Below, in pieces: positions 12,170 through 24,947 of a stretch of 64,000 nucleotides of DNA. Under the pieces are notes generated by a model. It saw only the letters and a list, made by a program, of their open reading frames with translations. It made no database searches and was not told the DNA's origin. How positions within the stretch are numbered: the first letter of the stretch is position 1; each line of letters begins with the position of its first letter. The position numbers were made by a program, and so were the translations under genes. Source of the stretch: Magicicada septendecula (lineage: Eukaryota; Arthropoda; Insecta; Hemiptera; Cicadidae); the NCBI GenBank assembly GCA_034769895.1, contig CM068368.1:337365076-337429075 (forward strand), read 5' to 3'.

Positions 12170-12665
12170 CTATTGTCACCAGTTTATTGCTTGTTTTATT
12201 ATCATTTCCTTGGTTTTAGAGTATTAAGTTTTTTTCTGGAATCTCACCATCTCTTCACCTATACATCTATCAATTGCTACATCTTCTTCCAGGTGTCTAT
12301 AATACAAGCTCTCCAATTGTACAGAAATTAGTTTTTTATATCCTATCACTATTTCGAGGCTATTTGTTTTCTCTCTTATATTTTTTAAAGTTCATTTATA
12401 ATAATTCTGAACAACATTGGACTCAAACTATTGTCTTATTTGGTATCTGTATTTAGAAAAAAAACTTCTGATTGCTGTTCATTAATTTATGCTGTAGCCT
12501 TGATACTATAATAAATGTTCTTTATAACAATAATGCATTTTCTAGCAGTTCTTCATTGTTTTAGGCGAGAGAGTTCAGTGTTGTTTCTCTCTTTATCATG
12601 TCAAATGCTGGTTGTGGCTCTTTAAGTGTAAGTAGCAGTTGTCCTTTTCTATATCCTATTAGGAT
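12170..12665 (-). pseudogene. Degenerate LINE reverse transcriptase fragment
   Basis: Read on the minus strand, a broken frame has YRKGQLLLTLKEPQPAFDMIKRE near 12,660-12,590 (resembling the motif A region), then INEQQSEVF near 12,485, then SLSPMLFRIIINEL near 12,430-12,390, which is the (G)xSLSPxLF motif of LINE RTs (motif B). No YADD survives. It differs from the R1-clade copies nearby. Assignment rests on motif order alone and the copy is old. Confidence 0.55.
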
Positions 12666-13450
12666 TTGTATAATAAAGATGTTACAATAACAACAATATT
12701 AAAATACTAGTACATAAGTAATATGATCTAATATTGTAGATCATCAGTTATGCTGGCATTAAATGTCTGAACAGTTAAAAAAGAAAATTTTGCAAATATG
12801 GTACAATTATTGTTCTTGTGTCATCACATGCATTATGAATACTGAACCTCTTTCCTCACTAACTGATTCAATCGTATCAATACTTACAAGTGTATCAATA
12901 CATTAAATACTTATTTAATATATTATCAATTTGCATTACCAAAATGAAAGAAAAAAGAGTACCATATGTATTTACTTACCTTTTTCGAAATAAACAATAA
13001 TTCTTGAGCATGTAGAGAGGAAATGAATAAACAGTTATATGAATTGACAATGGTAAAATGATATAATCAGTAGTATTTGAGGTATTATTGAATCATCACT
13101 GTATATATGTTTCCTGTTTTTAACTTAATGGTTATCATGAGAATTTCATATTTAAGCAGATGTGGTCAGTACCTTATGACATACCAGTAGTGTTACAATA
13201 TTATAATATTAGTTAAGAGTTTATTGTTGTATTATGTGGATTTTATTTATTACTATTTCAGCTACTCTAATGCCATACCATTACCTTTACACTATTGTTA
13301 CTCTTATAGCTGTGGTATCTTCTTAGTATGCTAAAAGGTAACATAATGTGTTAACCACGTAAACTAGAATTGAAATTTTGAACAGACTTTCAAAGGTGGA
13401 CAATTGGTAATCCTTAACTAGATTTTATAACTTTGGAAAGGCCACCAGAA
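12666..13450. other. No feature seen
   Basis: AT-rich sequence between a LINE remnant and a Tigger-like remnant. I find no extended frame, repeat or RNA structure. Confidence 0.5.
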
Positions 13451-13452
13451 GT

Positions 13453-13960
13453 AATATAAACAATAGTAAAGAAATCTTCTTAAAATATTTGTCAAAGTTA
13501 AATTCTGATGATGGTTTGAAAGAAAGGAAAACTTAAGAATGGTTAATAATGAGACCGTGGAAAATGCTCATTACTTATGGTTCATTATGAAATGTAATTC
13601 AGACAAATCAATACTAGGGTCTTTACTATGCAAGAAAGCACTTGATTTGTTTAAAAAAGGTAAAAAAGTTGAAAGGTTTACAAAAGTTAAGGTGGTTAAA
13701 GAATTTCAAATTATGACACAGTATTAGTTAATTGTGTATTCAAGGAGAAATTTTATCTAACAATTGCAGAACTGTTATCTAATACTGTAACGGAACTATT
13801 TAAAAATAATTTTTTTTCATTTAAAATTATGTCTATTCTAGGAATGGTGTACAGACAGATATAAATTGAAAGTCATTGCCTTGAAAATCTCTGGAATTGA
13901 AAAGTGAAACAGCAGCTCTGGGTTTCAAAGTCAGTGTAGAGCAAATGCTGGATCTATGTG
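13453..13960 (+). pseudogene. pogo/Tigger (jerky-like) transposase remnant
   Basis: The plus strand reads, in broken frames, EIFLKYLSKLNSDDGLKERKT, then ENAHYLWFIMKCNSDKSILG with SLLCKKALDLFKKGKK (13,560-13,670), then a piece like ETAALGFKVSVEQ (13,905-13,945). The xxLWFxxKRSxGxxIxGxLLCxKALxL pattern is that of the CENP-B-type DNA-binding domain of Tigger/jerky transposases, followed in the family by a DDE domain with a GFK motif. Most of the DDE domain is missing. It sits tail-to-tail with a hAT remnant on the other strand. Confidence 0.6.
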
Positions 13961-13974
13961 TTACGTTTGTTTAA

Positions 13975-15590
13975 ATAACGTCAATAATTTCATAAAACAT
14001 TTTTCTGTACGAAGATTTCGCATCTTTACCAGAAAGTATACCTACTCGCACTCTTTTTCTAGACACTGGAAACTCAACTTCAAAATGACACATAGTTTCT
14101 TCAATTTTATTCCAAAACCAATCAAAATTTTCCTTAAAATTTTTAAGATGACCTGAAAATCCTTTTAATTCTTTTTACATAAAAACCGATATCAAACACC
14201 TTTTTTGAAGAATCTGAAATAAAAACCTCGGTGTGAGGGAAAACTGAACAGAATATAATAAGTTGAAATCGAAATCCTGTTACTTAAGAAATCAATCCGG
14301 AAGCAGTAATTATAGTTTCATGACGTCAGTGTTTTCTGTCATGGACGTCAGTAAATTAATAATGTAAATTTTGTGTTCATACACTGTTTCTAAAAGCCTG
14401 CTGTTGTAGTTCCATGTAGTAGGAGCCAATATGCAAAACCGTTTTTTTGACATCTGTATTCAGTGCTTCAGTACTCTTGTACCTAAACCTGATAAAGTAA
14501 TAGAAAAAATGTACACTCTTTGGTAGAACTAATCGACTGTGAGAGAACCAAATTTCGCTTATAGGCATAGCAATTAACAAATATCGCTTGTGGGCATTAT
14601 TCGCGAACCCGAGATTGAAGACTGTACTCTCCTGCCATTAATGGAAATCTGTGCTACTGATTTATTCCCATGGGTATATTCTCCTATTGTGTTAATAACA
14701 TTAAAGCATTAGCTTTCCGTTCATCACTAACATTCTTATATCTCCAAACCTTTCTTCAATATTTCCGTTCTTTTTTATATAACGAATGACTGTGATATAG
14801 CAGACAACTGTGATTTTGTAGCTACGTCTGTACTTTATCCACAATAATTGCAACAAAAGAAGAATCATTAATTTCGTGTTTTATTTCAAGCATCGTATGT
14901 TGTGAAATGGAAGAGATAATGTCATTTGATAACCCTGAAAATGCAGTAGAATTATCTAAGTGATTTTTTAGCTCACTATCGAAATCACTCCACTCGATAT
15001 AATTCCTTCTGTTTAAAGAATTATGGGACTCATTATGACCGCAAAAAGCGAGTTCGTGTTTCCCCTCAAAACATGCAGGTTTAATTAAATGGTTTAAAAT
15101 ATTCCTGTTCTTTTGAACGAGTTTGGTATGGGTTTCTACTGACAGACGAAATTGATGGTTTAAACTAAATTCTATGTGTGTTCTCTCAAACTTCTTCAGT
15201 TGAACTTGGGCCTGTGTGTTACTGGAAAACGAATTACATAATTCACTAAAACCAGTTTTCGATCATATAGGCTTACTGATCTCATTAGAAAAAGTAGACA
15301 TAAACAAGGCCAACAAAACAAACGAAAGATGTACTACAGCTGGTTAATTAAAGCTACACATATGTTGATTACCTAACGTCTTACCAAGTTTAATAATGTC
15401 AATTTTACCTTTCTCTTGGTAAGGTAATGAACCGAAATCCTGGCGAAAAGTTTGTCGATAGAACAACAATCCTATAGACTTACAGCGACGGAATGATCTG
15501 ACACAGAGATCTTGCAGAATGATTGTTGAGGAATGCTCTCCTTGTTCGCTCTTCCCGGCTCCATAACAGCACCAACTACAAGACAAATAT
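13975..15590 (-). pseudogene. hAT-family (ZMYM1/DUF4371-like) transposase remnant
   Basis: Minus-strand pieces occur in the order of ZMYM1-like hAT transposases: a DFGSLPYQEKGK piece (15,344-15,586); GFSELCNSF near 15,260; KLVQKNRNILNHLIKPACFE then GKHELAFCGHNESHNSLNR near 15,130-15,010; AFSGLSNDIISSIS near 14,940; SSFVAIIVDK near 14,860-14,830 (the first catalytic Asp region); ALNTDVKK with TTWNYNSRLLETVYEH near 14,460-14,370; and EVEFPVSRKRVR near 14,080-14,030. Several frameshifts and stops. Terminal inverted repeats were not located. An old DNA transposon. Confidence 0.7.
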
Positions 15591-16242
15591 ATTTACAAAT
15601 GCATAGACAACATATTTATAATACTTATTGGAATGTAAACATAAACTTTAGTTAGTTAACAAAAATCAGGACACACCGTTATAAGGAAACAAGACAACGT
15701 ATCTGCCTAAGCTAGCTAGGTGTCAGACAATAGGCTACCGGGGGTAGACGCGCTGGATCCTAGAGCATTCGTCCTACACATACCGCCATAAACTGAACGT
15801 GCTGGAACTGCAGCACTACGCCTTTGCCTAGTCACAAAATGACGCTATGTCCGATGTCAACGACCTAACAGTTAGAAACGCACTCAGACCATCCGCGTCC
15901 GTCACATTCTCACCCATATGTGAGCTACAGATACCGCCCGCTCTGTCTAACAACCTAGTTATCAATTTTAAATTAATTTATTTGTAAGAAAATTATAAAT
16001 TTTGATAAAGATTGTTTGTTCCTCGAAACATTTTACAAAACTCTTATATATTAAGAAAAGCAGCGTTCCCCCTCCCTCCCATCCATTGACGCTTAACCAC
16101 TGGTTGTTATTATTCCTCTCCGAAGAAATTTTTACCACGATTTGGGAGATTTGTCTTTGCCATCCTCAGGTGGATGTTTTGGATGGTCCGAACCTCATGT
16201 GCTGCTGTGTAGTGGGAGGTTATATATTGTCAATTTATTGCG
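15591..16242. other. No gene seen
   Basis: Mixed sequence with a GC-richer patch at 15,720-15,950, possibly the outer part of the hAT element, but I could not identify terminal repeats. Confidence 0.4.
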
Positions 16243-16293
16243 TTCCTAGTTAATGGGAACATTAACTAGGAATGCTCCCATGTTAATGGGAGC
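16243..16293. repeat. Two adjacent perfect hairpins
   Basis: First hairpin: TTCCTAGTTAAT (16,243-16,254) and its exact reverse complement (16,261-16,272) with a 6-nt loop. Second: GCTCCCAT (16,274-16,281) and ATGGGAGC (16,286-16,293) with a 4-nt loop. A third GGGAGC-like word follows near 16,303. No T-tract or other sign of a bacterial-type terminator applies here. Function unknown. Confidence 0.85.
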
Positions 16294-16556
16294 TTAAGCA
16301 ATGGGAGCCTATATGGATAAAATTTTCAGCCATCAGGAATAATCGAAGCAATACTTTGTCGCGGATTAATGAAAAGCTGCGCACCTAAGACAGAAGACCA
16401 CGCCGGGCAAAATATGAAGAGCGACATAAGGATAAAATGTTACACTCCTGAGGAGAGAAGAACTGTTCGAAATGTTGAGAAGACAAAACTAAGGCAGTAA
16501 AATTCAGAAGGATAAGAACCACGGCACATCTGCATAAACCTGTAAAAGGCTCCTCA

Positions 16557-16616
<60 letters not shown>

Positions 16617-16640
16617 CTCTGTCTGTCTGTCTGTCTCACT
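16557..16640. repeat. (CT)n then (GTCT)n microsatellite
   Basis: A CT dinucleotide run with one TA interruption, passing into CTGT/GTCT repeats. The minus-strand ERERERE frame is the repeat itself. Confidence 0.97.
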
Positions 16641-16649
16641 CTTCCTCTC

Positions 16650-19600
16650 ACGTCTGACTACTACTGAGTAGTTGTCTCCCAAATAATTCTTAAGTGACTT
16701 CATTTCTCTTCTTGTCTAGTAATATTGGTTTAACAAAGAGAAAATATTATCTAGTTTACTGTACCATAGTACTTAAAGGAGTCGTTCCTTCTTCGTCCAA
16801 ACGGTCGTCATCATGGTCTCTTTACGTTTCGAGGCCTCCAATCTTCGTGAACATTTGCCGCTTCCTTGTCTTCCCGATTTCCTGAAGATTCCACCTCCTT
16901 TTTATTTTATGAATTTTTTTAAACAAAATCATTTGTAAATCTAATTTAGTTGCATACGCACTGTTTTCCAGTCTCATCGTTTTATTTGTAGCACAGTCCT
17001 TCCTAAGCTTCATTTTTGTGTTTCATCGGACAGATATTTTTGACAAAAATCGTTGCAGCAGCACACACTGACCAAAACAAAATATAAAACTCTTTCTAAA
17101 GTCCAGGACATTATTAGGAAATTATTATTTTCATAACTTTTTCAATGATAAATGGCGTGATCTATTTAATTAACAGTTTCTGACATTGGATTTCCATTTT
17201 CTTATTGGACTCAATTTTGTGTCATCTAAATGACTGCTTATCTGGGTCCCCTAAAACTCTCATCACACTGAGCGCAAACAGTACGGGTGCAGTGGTACTC
17301 AGCGCAACTCGGTTATTCAGGGTTAGTGCAAACAGTGAGTTTTTATAGCCCTATAACTATTACAATTATGTATTATAATTAGTGTAGTTCAACGCACTAA
17401 ACGTTTATTTAGTTTTAACTACGTTTTAGATAACTTACTAGTCGATTATTATTTTTTATTGTGAACAGTGTGTATTGTGTGCATTTACATATTGCTGAAT
17501 TAAGTGTGACAAATCAAAATGTTTAATGAAAGTTATGACTGGTTTTGTTCCTCTGGTGTCAAGTTAATTCTATTAGGCTACAGACTGCTACCTATGGATC
17601 AGATTATATGGTGACGAAATGCTAAGGACAAAATGGAAAATAAAATGAGATGAGTAGAACTTAATTTTTTATGAAATTTTCAAGTTACTAAAGAAGGGAA
17701 ATGAAAGACCGATAAACTGTAACGGTGAATAGAAACAAAATTTTCAGTTTATCTTTACGGTTAGTTTTCATTAAACAAAAATTGATTTGATTCATAGATT
17801 TCCATTTGGCACTATTTGTGGATAATCGTTTCAAACCAGTAGGCCTACTGGCACCGCAATAGATCAACTATAATCTGAGACAGGCCTACTTGGTGCCTTC
17901 TTCGACAACATTTTTGCATCTATTCCAGATATAACGGGAATGGGTTTGAACGTGTCTAATTAGAGTATCCCTTATTTTCCCTCAAATTTTCAAACTCCTT
18001 CATATCTGTAATTTTGACGACTATGCTACCCTAAAAGTTATTCTGCAGCTCCAAGTTTCGACTACTAATGTAATAACTAATAATCTATTTATCGTGTTTT
18101 TGATAAAGGAAGTATTATAAAGGAAGTATTCCGTGTTTACTTGAAAGGAGTTCCTGGCTCGTCTAATGTTCCTAATACTGTAACGCCGCCAGCCTTTGTT
18201 ACGGTACTTTCTAAGACCACATGAGACAAAAAATTATTTTGTCAAAGTCAAAAAAATTCATTCGAAAATTAAATAAAACATTGTTATATAACTTGTGATG
18301 ACGTTTTTAAACCAGTGACGACCAGTGTTATCCGGTTTTTATCAATTTATCTCAGGTAAACCGATCGTATAACGCGCGGTGACATCATACCTAGTGGGGT
18401 AACAGTAACTATCTCAAGGTCGCAAAATACTTTATGTCTTAACAAAATGAAATCTATGCTACTAATGTAACTGATGGAAAAACGTTATTTAATTTGTTTT
18501 CTAAATATATCGTAACATGAAAAGCCTTCTTTTCTAAGCCAATATGTACCTTTTCCTTCTGACAACAGGAACTGATGTGTTTTCTTTTAATTTTTCTTTC
18601 TATTTTAATTTATTTAAACGGTGTTATGTGCGGCTAGCTCGTGTGTTCATTGAGAACCACTTCAGTTAATAAGGCGACAACGCGAAGTGTATAAAGTGTG
18701 CGCAAATACAGATGACATTGCTCTAACATTAGCGAAATGAAAACTCACTTTTATGACAATACCGCGTGTTACTTTTGTAACATGTACTTTTTGCATACTA
18801 AATGTTTTGTAAATTATTCTGGCTTGTTTTCTTAACGTAAGCTTTTTAATCTGATTTGTTCAGTCTTAATTTAAACAGTGATAACTATAATCTCCCTGAG
18901 CTGCAGAACTCACACACTGTTTTGAACAAAATACATTTATTATTATTAGATAAATCAAATTAAAACATTTTCATATTTTAATGATGTAAAGTTTCTCATA
19001 GATATTCATAGAGTTAGCTGAGAAACACGACGACTAGATGATCATACATCGTTTCTCATGTATTTTTTTGTTTTTTATTTTTTAAATCTTTTATGTGCTT
19101 TTTGTACACGTATGCAAACATAGAGATTACAAATAATATGCTGAGCATCAATGTTACTTATTCTATATACAAAATAAACATTTTACGTTGTTGTAATGAA
19201 CTGCAGTCGTCTAATAAATCCACCACATAGACTCTTAGAATTCCGACTTCCATTTTTGGCTCGTAGTGACTCTAAAGTTAAAAAAAAATCAAAGTAAACA
19301 TTACATTTGGGTTAGCGTTAAAGTCTCTTTAGTCTGGTAGACGGCATGGATTTTTACAATTTTTTCAAAATGTTGATAATTCTTTTGGGCCCTGGTGTCC
19401 AAAAATTGTGAATTTTACAAAACTGAATACTATATTCAGATTTTTGTTAAAATTCTCGTTAATTTCGTACCCAACATGGATTTTTTGTCTTTCTCAAAGA
19501 TTTGACCCCTGTCATTTTTCCCTCCTGCTCATATGTTTAGATGGATTAAATCTTTATTGTTAACACAAATTTGAACGAGATTGTTGTGCTTGCATAAAGG

Positions 19601-22600
19601 AACAAGTATATTCCAGACATACATATACGGTTATGTTGTTGGTTAATGGTTGACGACCGTTTCTGTTGCAGAATTTCGACACTTTTCATTATCCTCGTAT
19701 CGCTGTCTAGTACCCTGGCTGTCTAGAATCATCCGCAAATCGGAGTCAGTACGTCTGAACTTCACTGATGTGCTCCTAAGGACACGCCAATTTGCAGCAT
19801 TTAAGCTCTTTAATCGCAAGTTCCACCTCTCTTTATTTTCCGTTTGGTCGTCAGTGACCTTTCTTCTCTCTGCATGCCTTCTAATTTTTAGATTGTTCTT
19901 CTTTCACGTCTTCTCAGCGGCTCGGCGTTTTTGAAGCCATTTTCAAGTCTATGGTTCAAGCTTGAAGCGATGGAGGATGGTCCAGATTAGTCCAACCCCT
20001 AATCTGAAGAAGTTACCGACTCGAGATAAGCGTTGTCTTTCCCTTATGTTCTTATATCTCGATGTTTAGATGCTGTAATATCTAATTCATCTGCCACTTC
20101 TCCGTTATATCCTGCTGCCATTGTGTACTGTCATGATAAGTTTTACCTGAATTCCACATAGAGAGCCTCACGAAAACCTCTTTCTGTCATTAACTTTCCA
20201 GTAGGGCATTACTTGCTCCGACTAACAATAACCCACGGCCCACTAGAAGCTAAGCGGCCACTTGTTTTCCAATGGACACGTGATTTCTGCTTTAGTTAAT
20301 TTTTATCTGCTATCTTTCCTTTCTATCCGTAAAGCGTTGAGATTTATTTGTTAAGACAATCCAACTTCTGGTATGTTTATTCACAACTGTGATATTCAGT
20401 ACGTTGCCGTACTGTCTAAAGTATATTTTCCACTTGAGCTACATATGCTTATGTGCTCAACGTTACAGTTGTGTTTTAAAGTAAACTGTACCCGCAACTA
20501 GGACGACAGCTTTATTTGGGGAGTCGAGTTGATTCGTATTCGCAGCCTTCTCGCCAGTAGGCCTACCTGTTTTACTGTGTATGTCTCGTTTAGCCGGAGT
20601 TGACGAGTTGTGCCCATGGTCAAAAGATTAATCCTTATGTTGGTCGTATTCCGCCATCAGTTGTAAATTTTAAAGTTATAATACACTAAAAATAATTATT
20701 TTTCCCATAATGTTTCATTCATAACTGAATTGGATTCTCTCCACAAAACCACATAATGATCTTTAAATTATCGCTTCTTCAGTAAATTTAGTTGACTCGT
20801 ATTTCTCAGACCAACTGAAGTAAAACTGATATAAAACATTGCAAAACTGACTGACAAAGCAAAACTTACCTTTAAAACCAGCCAAGTCAGTATATGAAGC
20901 GTTTTTTGTAGCCTTAATACTGTAGTTGATGTACTTTTTGTTAATTTTGTCAAATATGTAAATATTTTTCGTTTTTGTTTACTTTTTAAATTTAGTTTTA
21001 TTTTGCCGTCAGATTGCGAACGCAAAACTATGCTGTTATGTAGTTATTCTGTATGAACGACAGCTCAGAAGGCGGTATTTCGGTACTATCCTATTATGGC
21101 AACATCGAGCTACTGCTTCTATTTCTCAAGACAACTTGTAAATCTATTACCAACGTGAAATCCAAATTACCAACGTAAAAGTATGTGAAATCCAAATTCA
21201 GACCCACGATAGTGTTTTAAATTTATGGGCCACTACATTATCAGCGTTGCTGAAGCAGTGGTCTGGTCTATAGGCTAAATGTTTTTACAACTGACGTTTA
21301 GGACGACATAAAAGGTAGTAACGCTTGCCTTCTGAACAGCTGTTTACCGTAATCTTTTAGATTATTCTTTACGCAGATTTTTTTAACAACGTTTTGTGTT
21401 TAAATTTTGTTGGCGCTTAACTTCTTATTTGTTTACAAACATTAATTTCTTCACTTTTTATTGCTCGGCAAAAATAAAAATATTTCGATGTGAATTGTTA
21501 CCTATCGCGGGAAACGATTCACATGAATTAAACCCCGTTTCCTACGATATCCACAGGAGTTACACTAATGCAGTTTCGAGACATGTCATGAAGCATAATG
21601 GTTCCTTGAACACTTGCACCAGCTGACGATGATTTGTTAGTTGACCATAGGTAGAATTCGACACTCACCCTTCTTCAACCCAGAGGATCAGACCTACTTT
21701 TTATCTCAAAATTGGCGCAACTCGGCACATTCCGTACAGTATCATGTTACTAACTCGGATCGGCCATCCAAGGTGCCATTTGTTTGTCCCGGGTACTAGG
21801 GATGGGGGCCTAAGTTTTATTGCCTTAACACGAATTCTGTGACGATAAGTATTATGGACTATGATGTACTATTTGTATTTGGGTAGATTCAATAATCTCA
21901 TTACGATGACGTGACAAGTTCCGTAAACATTGCAACTGAATATTATTTCGACATCTGTGTATTAGTTTTCAAGTAACTAATGTGTCCAAGGCCTTCTGAT
22001 GGTGGCATTTAAAATAACTTTTGCATAGTATCCACCATTGCATACACGAACAAAGTAAAGTAAGTAAATATATTTTAATTCTGTTATAGTGATTAACTTT
22101 GCTTTGGATTCATTACAGAGGGGACCTGTTGCATCATAGGTATTTCAGTCACGGTGTAACCAGTCTTGGATAATTATATTCAACGTGCATAGTGTAGTTG
22201 TGTCTGTTCAGTTGCCTTGAGTCGTATTGTGGATTTATCCTATCCGAAGGTTGAAAAGAAGAGGAGTCTACCTATAATCGAATCGACAATGAGCTAACGC
22301 TATCCGAAAGGCTTCTGCTATCCGAACTAACGTTTCGCACCTTCTTCGCGGATTAGTGTTTTGCCCCTACAGACACGTAAACTAATAAATCTGATATTGG
22401 TTTGTTATGGGAACCAAAATCGTGTAAACCACTCAGATAATTCATCTGTTAACTTCGTTAGATTTGCGATGTGTTTAAAATTTGCAGACATGCATGATGA
22501 CACCGACAGTCAGTCAGTCACTACCAACCACTACCATTAACCCTGTCAAAACCTTTTACATAATCAATGAATATTACATGTGTTGATCTATTAAATACTC

Positions 22601-22835
22601 TGTGTTTTTGCATTATTTGTTTTTGATATTATCAATACGAGAATCCTTTGCGAAATCCAGTGTGTTCTTTTAATAATAGGCTGTATGTTACTTTTGTTAG
22701 TCTAGTAGTAATTACTCTAGTATAAATTTTATAGCCTGACATTAACAAGCTTATTCCTCTATAACTATTACAATTGTGCCTATCCCCTTTTTTAAAACTG
22801 GAATTACCTTGAGGGATACTTTTATTATGCCACTA
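16650..22835. other. Long stretch without a recognisable gene
   Basis: About 6.2 kb in which no frame shows a family I know. Short frames at 19,650-19,934 and 20,768-21,025 lack motifs. The 22,220-22,370 part contains repeated TATCCGAA words (CTATCCGAAAGG, CTATCCGAACTAAC), reminiscent of Tigger-type ends, but this is too weak to call. It could contain non-coding host sequence, introns or ancient repeats. Confidence 0.4.
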
Positions 22836-22839
22836 AAAT

Positions 22840-23580
22840 TTATGTATGTTTAATAATCTTTTTCACTTTCTGACTTGAATATCTGATAAACTCTATATTT
22901 AAGCTATTGATCCGGGGCGATTTATGATTCTTAGCACTAATTAAAGTATCCTGAAATTCTTCAAAGGTGATATCACCCACTTCCTCTCTATAATCGGGCT
23001 CCCAAATATTAGTCCTGTCACTAGTTTTGAATTGTTCCATAAGTTATCAAAATAATCATCCCATTCTTTAATTTCAACATTCTGTGTTTCTGCTGTCTCT
23101 CTTTCTAACTTGTTTAAATAATTAGTAACGTTATAGGCAGTGTTTTGATTTCTATGAACCATTATATTATATCTCCGAAACATAGTTATCCCAACTTTCT
23201 TTCTGTATCCGGTGTATCTCTCTTTTTACAAGTGCACATTTTTATTTATAAACTATTTTATCATCTACAGATTTTGTTTGTTGCTGTTTAAAATATGAAT
23301 TTTTTATCATCATACATTGGTTTTATTATACATAATATCCTTCGATATACAGTATTATCATTTCATATCTTCATTATTTTTTTCTTATGCTGTTTTATTC
23401 TATACCCGAAGGCTTCAGAAGCTGCTGCTTCAAGAGCAATTTTGGCAACTGCCATGAGGTCTGAATGAACACCTCTAAACACTTTCATGTCCAGAACATT
23501 ATTATTTAATTTTTTATTGGTCGTTATGTAATCAATGCTATTTTTACTTCGTCTTTCGCTTCATATAAATGTATGTATAT
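22840..23580 (-). pseudogene. LINE endonuclease C-terminus and RT linker remnant
   Basis: On the minus strand: ERRSKNSIDYITTNKKLNNN (about 23,565-23,505), the end of an APE endonuclease; then KVFRGVHSDLMAVAKI; then, in another frame, YNVTNYLNKLERETAETQ (23,135-23,085) and EEFQDTLISAKNHKSPRINS with LNIEFIRYSSQKV (22,975-22,865), which matches the KSPGxDxxxxExxKY segment in front of the RT domain. The RT itself is not present to the left. Frames shift at least once. It may belong to the same lineage as the pieces at 40,500 and 42,400-43,565. Confidence 0.75.
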
Positions 23581-23869
23581 TGCAACAGAACATTACAGTA
23601 AAAAGCCATAATACATGAGTGTGTAAATATTGTTATACGTTTTATGACGTTAATAGACATGTTAAAAATTGATTTTGTTCATTTTTGTAAATTAGCTATA
23701 AGTTGTGAAATAAGAGATAGGTAGTTATGTGCTATATATCAAATGCCCATATTCTCTTCCATGTCTAGTGCAATTTTAGTGCGCGAGTGCATGTGTAATT
23801 CGTATTTTTCTGAATAACTTCTATTTTCTTGGATTTCGTTGTCCATGACGTGTCCGTTACTTAACTAAA

Positions 23870-24004
23870 TATAATTAATTCACTACCGACTCGGAACACT
23901 TTTTCAGGCTGAAAAAGCGAAAACCGGTCAGGATATAAGGTAAAACTCTTACGTTTTTACTCGTAAAAAACTTTGTGTTCCGAGTCGGTAGTGAATTAAT
24001 TATA
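23870..24004. repeat. 135-bp foldback / MITE-like inverted repeat
   Basis: A 30-bp arm at 23,870-23,899 is perfectly reverse-complementary to 23,975-24,004, around a 75-bp core. The arm contains CACTACCGACTCGGAACAC. The outer ends are AT-rich (TATAATTAATT). No coding capacity. The size and perfect arms fit a miniature inverted-repeat element or a very long hairpin. A target duplication is not clear because the ends are low complexity. Confidence 0.9.
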
Positions 24005-24875
24005 ATTCTATATTAATTAACATTTCGGAATGAAATTTGGACAGCATAGGCGTCATAATTAGAGCTACATTTCTTATATGTCAAACGCTCCAAACATAAA
24101 ATTTTACTATCTGTTTTTTAACTAAATTTACTGCAACACATTATCTGCAAGAAAGTCATAAAATTTCTAGATAACATCTATACAGGCTTCTGCAGACTTT
24201 AGCGTAGTCGAACATGATGTGAAGCTATCTTGGTGAAAATCTATAACTTTTTGCAAATTTAAGTCAATCAGGAACTCCAAAATTCATTTGGGTATGTCTC
24301 CGGTCAAAAACAGATCGGGCAGTTCGCTTCTAAAACTCGTCCCTTAGAGACGTACTCCCTGCGCGAGTTTTTCATGTCAGAACACGTTTTTCTGTAAGGT
24401 GACGCCAGTCCGAGGTACTCACTACGAGTTACCCGTATACTATATCGAGGGTTAATAGAAGTCATTAAGTGAATTTGCAAAGATCATTTAACAGCGCTAA
24501 CCCGCGTTGGTGCAAGGTATACGTTTAGGTCCAGTAGTATTCAGCGGAATACTCCTGTGTTAACGCGTGAAGACTTTAAGATATCTGGAAGGTGTAAGCC
24601 TAATACACCATACCTTTGTTATGAATTAACCCACATTTCTGAACTTGAGATTTATCAGTACAGTATAAACAATAACGGCCAGATAAACGGCGTGCGCTTG
24701 TGTATCGCGGGTGACAAGGTATCATCGAGGCCAGCGGTCAACGTATTAGCGTAGCAGCCGTCTACTAATCAACAGAAGAAGGAATTCTTCAAACAAGTAA
24801 CAGTAGACAAGTTGTTAAAGATGAACATTAATTTACTACATAAAGGCATATTATTTTGCATAAGATAGTCTTGGG

Positions 24876-24947
24876 GCCCAACGTGGGGCACGCACCCACG
24901 ATCCTGAGACTAAGAGTCTCATGCTCTACCGACTGAGCCACGTCCGG
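24876..24947 (-). tRNA. tRNA-Lys(CTT)-like sequence, probably a pseudogene
   Basis: The minus strand carries a D arm and A box (TGGCTCAGTCGG), an anticodon arm GAGACTCTTAGTCTC with anticodon CTT, and a T arm GTGGGTGCGTGCCCCAC, ending GTTGGGC. This is eukaryotic tRNA-Lys(CTT) over most of its length. But the 5' acceptor strand (CCGGACG) cannot pair with GTTGGGC, and the T loop has TGCGT where TTCGA is expected, so the B box is damaged. Likely a dead tRNA or the head of a tRNA-derived SINE. I see no clear SINE body. Confidence 0.7.

Noticed and set aside
16385..16651. Minus-strand frame with REREREREIERE
   Set aside because: Encoded by the CT/GTCT microsatellite.
19650..19934. 94-codon plus-strand frame
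   Set aside because: No recognisable domain on either strand; composition looks random.
22220..22370. Repeated TATCCGAA words resembling Tigger ends
   Set aside because: No paired inverted end or transposase remnant next to it.
24557..24754. 65-codon plus-strand frame
   Set aside because: No start context, motif or neighbouring exon signal strong enough to call a host gene.
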